Positions 60,803 through 64,000 of a stretch of DNA of 64,000 nucleotides are shown here, one piece after another. The translations under genes and the position numbers were made by a program. Each line of letters starts with the position of its first letter. Within the stretch, counting starts at the first letter, position 1. Source of the DNA: Bacteroidota bacterium (GTDB lineage Bacteria > Bacteroidota > Bacteroidia > Chitinophagales > Chitinophagaceae); assembly GCA_023424015.1 (NCBI GenBank), contig JAFAEM010000009.1, positions 62,001-126,000 of the forward strand, in the 5' to 3' direction. Under the pieces are notes generated by a model. It was given only the letters and a program-made list of their open reading frames with translations. It had not been told where the DNA came from and ran no database searches.

Positions 60803-63415
60803 CTATTTCTTTTTTTTGGCTGCTTTTTTTGTAGCCGTTTTCTTGGGAGCTGCTTTTTTGGCCGCCGCTTTTTTCTTTGCAGCAGGTTTTTTTTCTTTTT
60901 TGGTAAATGCGCCGGGTATCTCCGTTTCGATCATTTTTTTTACTTCCTCGAGATTAAGTGTGGCTGCTTCTTCCGAAGAATACCTGGTATCATCGGCTTT
61001 ACGACCCATTTTCACCATCTTTTTACCAAAACGAATAAATGGTCCCCATCGTCCATTTTCAAGAGCAATTTTTTCTTCTGGCCATTGTTGAATATAGCGG
61101 TTGGCTTCTTTTGTTAACTTGGCTTCGATCAGTTCATTGATCTCATGCTGTTTCAGTGATTCGAAGTTGTAACGCTTCGGTACATTGATAAACATGCCGT
61201 CCCACTTGATATAAGGGCCAAACCTGCCTTTGCCTTTTGTTACAGGCTTGCCTTCATACATTGCGACCGGTGCATCCGCTTTTTTCTTTTCCTTGATCAG
61301 TTCAATAGCCCTTTCAAGATCAACAGTGGACATATCGGTACCGCGAGGTATGGAAATAAATTCTTCACCCCATTTTACATAAGGACCAAACCGACCCACG
61401 TTCACCGAGATGTCTTTTTCTTCGTATTGTCCGAGTGTTCCCTGCAAACGGAACAGGTCCATAGCTTCTTCGTAGGTGATGGTTTCTATGCTTTGGCCGG
61501 TAGGTATTTTTGCAAACCTTGGTTTTTCCTCATCATCCGCATTCCCGATCTGCACCATCGCGCCATAACGTCCCATCCTGGCTACCACCGGCTTACCCGT
61601 TTCGGGGTCAACGCCAAGTTCTCTCTCTCCTTTTATTCGTTCAGCGGTCTCTATTGTCTTTTCAACATCTTTTTTAAAGGGACTATAGAAGTCCTTGATC
61701 ATTTCGTTCCATTTCATTTTTCCCTCGGCCACTTCATCAAACTCCTCTTCAATACGTGCAGTAAACCCGTAGTCCATAATATCATCAAAATACTGGATCA
61801 GGAAATCGGTCACAACCAGGCCAAGGTCAGAAGGGAAAAGCTTTGATTTTTCAGCACCCGTATTTTCCTGCTCGGTCTCCCTGACGATACTGTCTTTCTT
61901 CAGTTTTAGAACCTGATACTCGCGTACCACACCTTCTTTATCTCTTTTTTCAACATAGCCTCTTTTGAGTACCGTTGAAATCGTGGGGGCATAGGTAGAC
62001 GGCCGGCCGATGCCCAATTCTTCAAGTTTCTTCACCAGGGAGGCTTCCGTGTACCTGGAGGGCGGCCTGCTGAATCGCTCGGTCGCTTTCAATTCCTTAA
62101 GGGGCAGATCCTGACCAGCCACCAGCGGGGGGAGCATACGTTCCTGTCCCGGGGCAACCATGTCCGTTTCGTCCTGGTCGTCATCATCTTTATCTTCCCG
62201 GTATACTTTCAGAAATCCATCAAATTTCAACACTTCTCCAGAAGCTGTCAATTCTTCATTATTTGTTGATATAGAAATTTTTGCGACAGTCTTCTCCAAT
62301 TCTGCATCAGACATCTGGCTGGCCATCGTCCTTTTCCAGATAAGCTCATACAGTCTTTTCCAGTCGGGCTCTTCCACCGTTGTATTACTCATATATGTAG
62401 GACGAATAGCTTCGTGCGCCTCCTGTGCCGACTCATTTTTGTTCTTGTATTTCCGAAACTGGTGGTATTTCTCACCATACATGCCCTTTACCGTCCTGGT
62501 TATATCGCCAAGGGCCGTATCGCTCAGGTTAACGCTGTCGGTACGCATATAAGTGATATATCCGTTCTCATACAGCTTCTGGGCGATTAGCATGGTCCGG
62601 CTAACGCCATAGCCCAGTTTCCTCGAAGCTTCCTGTTGAAGCGTTGACGTGGTAAAGGGTGGGGCGGGCGAGCGTTTGCCAGGCTTTACCTGGATATCTG
62701 ATACCTTATAATCGGCACCGATGCAGCTTTTAAGAAATGCTTCGGCATCCTCTGACCTGGATTGCTTTTTCCCTTCCGCAACAAAAGTGACGGGTTTATC
62801 CGATACATCTTTGGCCGTGAAAAAACCTTCAATCTTAAAGGTGCTTACCGGTGTAAAAGCATTTATTTCACGTTCCCTTTCTGCTATCAGTCGCACAGCC
62901 ACACTTTGAACACGGCCCGCGCTGAGGTTGTTGCGCATACTCATCTTTCTCCAAAGCACCGGGCTCAGTTCAAAACCCACGATACGGTCCAGTATTCGCC
63001 GGGCCTGTTGGGCATTCACCAGGTTCATATCGATCGTGCGGGGATTACTCACAGCCGCCTGGATCGCAGGCTTGGTGATCTCGTGAAAAACGATGCGCTT
63101 GGTTTTCTTTGGATCAAGGCCCAGCACTTCACATAAGTGCCAACTGATGGCTTCACCCTCACGATCCTCATCCGTAGCCAGCCATACTTCCTTAGATTTA
63201 TTGGCCAGTGACTTAAGGTCCTTTACCACTTTCTCCTTGTCCTCGGAAACTATGTAACGGGGTTCGAAATTTTTCTCCAGATCAATACCCATACCCGCTT
63301 TCTCAAGATCACGTATATGACCAAAGCAACTTTTCACCTGGAAATCACTTCCCAAAATTTTCTCTATCGTTTTTGCTTTCGCAGGGCTCTCAACTATTAA
63401 AAGGTTTTTCGCCAT
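60803..63415 (-). CDS. topA: DNA topoisomerase I
   Basis: ATG 63415 (MAKNLLIVESPAKAKTIEKIL) gives 870 residues. TOPRIM shows LATDEDREGEAISWHL and VNAQQARRILDRIVGFELSPVLW; GYITYMRTDSVNLS holds catalytic Tyr289. After the core, residues about 600-820 carry repeated ~70-residue modules (GRYGAMVQIG, GRFGPYVKWG, GRFGPYIKWDG, GRWGPFIRFGK), the TopA C-terminal repeats common in Bacteroidetes, and the last 45 residues are a Lys/Ala tail. It relaxes negative supercoils by single-strand passage. Confidence 0.97.
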   Translation of the reverse strand: MAKNLLIVESPAKAKTIEKILGSDFQVKSCFGHIRDLEKAGMGIDLEKNFEPRYIVSEDKEKVVKDLKSLANKSKEVWLATDEDREGEAISWHLCEVLGLDPKKTKRIVFHEITKPAIQAAVSNPRTIDMNLVNAQQARRILDRIVGFELSPVLWRKMSMRNNLSAGRVQSVAVRLIAEREREINAFTPVSTFKIEGFFTAKDVSDKPVTFVAEGKKQSRSEDAEAFLKSCIGADYKVSDIQVKPGKRSPAPPFTTSTLQQEASRKLGYGVSRTMLIAQKLYENGYITYMRTDSVNLSDTALGDITRTVKGMYGEKYHQFRKYKNKNESAQEAHEAIRPTYMSNTTVEEPDWKRLYELIWKRTMASQMSDAELEKTVAKISISTNNEELTASGEVLKFDGFLKVYREDKDDDDQDETDMVAPGQERMLPPLVAGQDLPLKELKATERFSRPPSRYTEASLVKKLEELGIGRPSTYAPTISTVLKRGYVEKRDKEGVVREYQVLKLKKDSIVRETEQENTGAEKSKLFPSDLGLVVTDFLIQYFDDIMDYGFTARIEEEFDEVAEGKMKWNEMIKDFYSPFKKDVEKTIETAERIKGERELGVDPETGKPVVARMGRYGAMVQIGNADDEEKPRFAKIPTGQSIETITYEEAMDLFRLQGTLGQYEEKDISVNVGRFGPYVKWGEEFISIPRGTDMSTVDLERAIELIKEKKKADAPVAMYEGKPVTKGKGRFGPYIKWDGMFINVPKRYNFESLKQHEINELIEAKLTKEANRYIQQWPEEKIALENGRWGPFIRFGKKMVKMGRKADDTRYSSEEAATLNLEEVKKMIETEIPGAFTKKEKKPAAKKKAAAKKAAPKKTATKKAAKKKK

Positions 63416-63686
63416 AAACACTCCATATTAATATATAACATCAACGCCAGTTCATGTCCGATAAGCAGTTAAAACTACCCCCGGAGCGGTCGCAAGTTAG
63501 AGCAAGAATAATAATTTTTTCTTGAAACAATTTTCTGCGCCCGGCCAAACGAGTATAAACAGGGTTTAGCAGACTCGCTGTAACTCAGTCTGGATAAGGG
63601 TTTTAATCCACTCCGTCGTGAAGATCACCGCTGTTAAATGTTTTTTTCTGAACCAACTACTTTCACCATGTTTACCAAAACTCATA

Positions 63687-64000
63687 TCACAACACCTGCA
63701 TGATGAGCGCTGCCACCTGCTTCGCCCAAAGTTCATACTCCTTTCCGGAAGGATGCAGACCATCTTCTGCCAGCATACCGTCTTGTAAAGCCGATGATCT
63801 GGTACCTGGGGTGATATTTAAGTAATGAACCTTTTTCGCGACAACGATGTCCTGACTGATCATGTTATATCGCTCAATTTCCTGCGCTATTTCCGCACGG
63901 TTGCGGCCCTCGGCAAATGGAGTGGCACCCCAGTCAGGTATTGACAATACGATCACATGGGATGGGTCATCACCCGCCAGGGCGATGGCTTTTTCAAGCA
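63687..64000 (-). CDS. SGNH/GDSL hydrolase, N-terminus outside window
   Basis: The minus-strand frame is open to the window end and gives the last ~104 residues. VIVLSIPDWGATPFAEG is a central SGNH strand; AQEIERYNMISQDIV and YLNITPGT follow; MLAEDGLHPSGKEYELWAKQVA holds the catalytic DxxH. The Ser block (GDSL) and GxND block should lie upstream. It is a small secreted or cytosolic esterase/lipase-type enzyme, substrate unknown. Confidence 0.82.
   Translation of the reverse strand, partial: LEKAIALAGDDPSHVIVLSIPDWGATPFAEGRNRAEIAQEIERYNMISQDIVVAKKVHYLNITPGTRSSALQDGMLAEDGLHPSGKEYELWAKQVAALIMQVL

Overview
The window reads as chromosomal DNA of a Bacteroidota bacterium, most likely Chitinophagales/Chitinophagaceae. 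Evidence: several starts preceded by the Bacteroidetes -7 box TAnnTTTG with weak or absent Shine-Dalgarno sites; many lipoproteins with a Cys lipobox; the Bacteroidetes-type fusion of glucosamine-6-phosphate deaminase to a PIG-L domain; a LytS/LytTR pair; a long LepB; twin-arginine Gfo/Idh/MocA oxidoreductases; and a BamA-like protein ending in Phe. The genus is inference. No prophage, transposase, integrase, CRISPR array or rRNA operon was seen. Layout: 1-2076 holds a partial YciE-like ferritin gene, tRNA-Arg(ACG), a folded tRNA-like fragment and an array of eight palindromic ~130-bp repeats. 2077-5728 has two paralogous secreted DUF4874/DUF4832 lipoproteins. 6018-14031 is a tight four-gene operon: an HD phosphohydrolase fused to a Pycsar-effector-type membrane domain, an SdiA-regulated-like lipoprotein, a large outer-membrane protein (decayed phosphoesterase, kinase-like middle, beta-barrel) and a GAF-like protein. 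This is the best candidate for an undescribed system. 14034-18419 has an AsmA-like protein, an AI-2E-type permease, a Gre-family factor and a Bax-inhibitor-1 protein. 18689-24979 combines NagB-PIG-L, a GH20 hexosaminidase and a CocE-type hydrolase, a small GlcNAc/chitin-salvage locus. 25035-36421 mixes small metabolic enzymes (pirin plus flavin reductase, glycosylasparaginase, CutC, a peroxiredoxin-like protein, aminopeptidase P) with two repeat-domain lipoproteins. 36833-44443 contains a small secreted Lys-rich peptide, an RDD protein, a DDLVH-repeat protein, a thiolase, a GNAT acetyltransferase, DoxX, a LytTR two-component system and a YpdA-like reductase. 44582-53981 has PDH E1-beta, an HTH-less NtrC-type regulator, LepB, cytidine deaminase, Ogt, CsaA, two tandem Gfo/Idh/MocA oxidoreductases and an isoprenylcysteine-methyltransferase-like protein. 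53992-64000 has CmoA, a SirB1-like protein, a GH53 galactanase, a GT4 glycosyltransferase, asparagine synthetase, topoisomerase I and a partial SGNH hydrolase. Degenerate heptamer repeats lie 3' of three genes, and TTCAAC-rich elements occur in two gaps.
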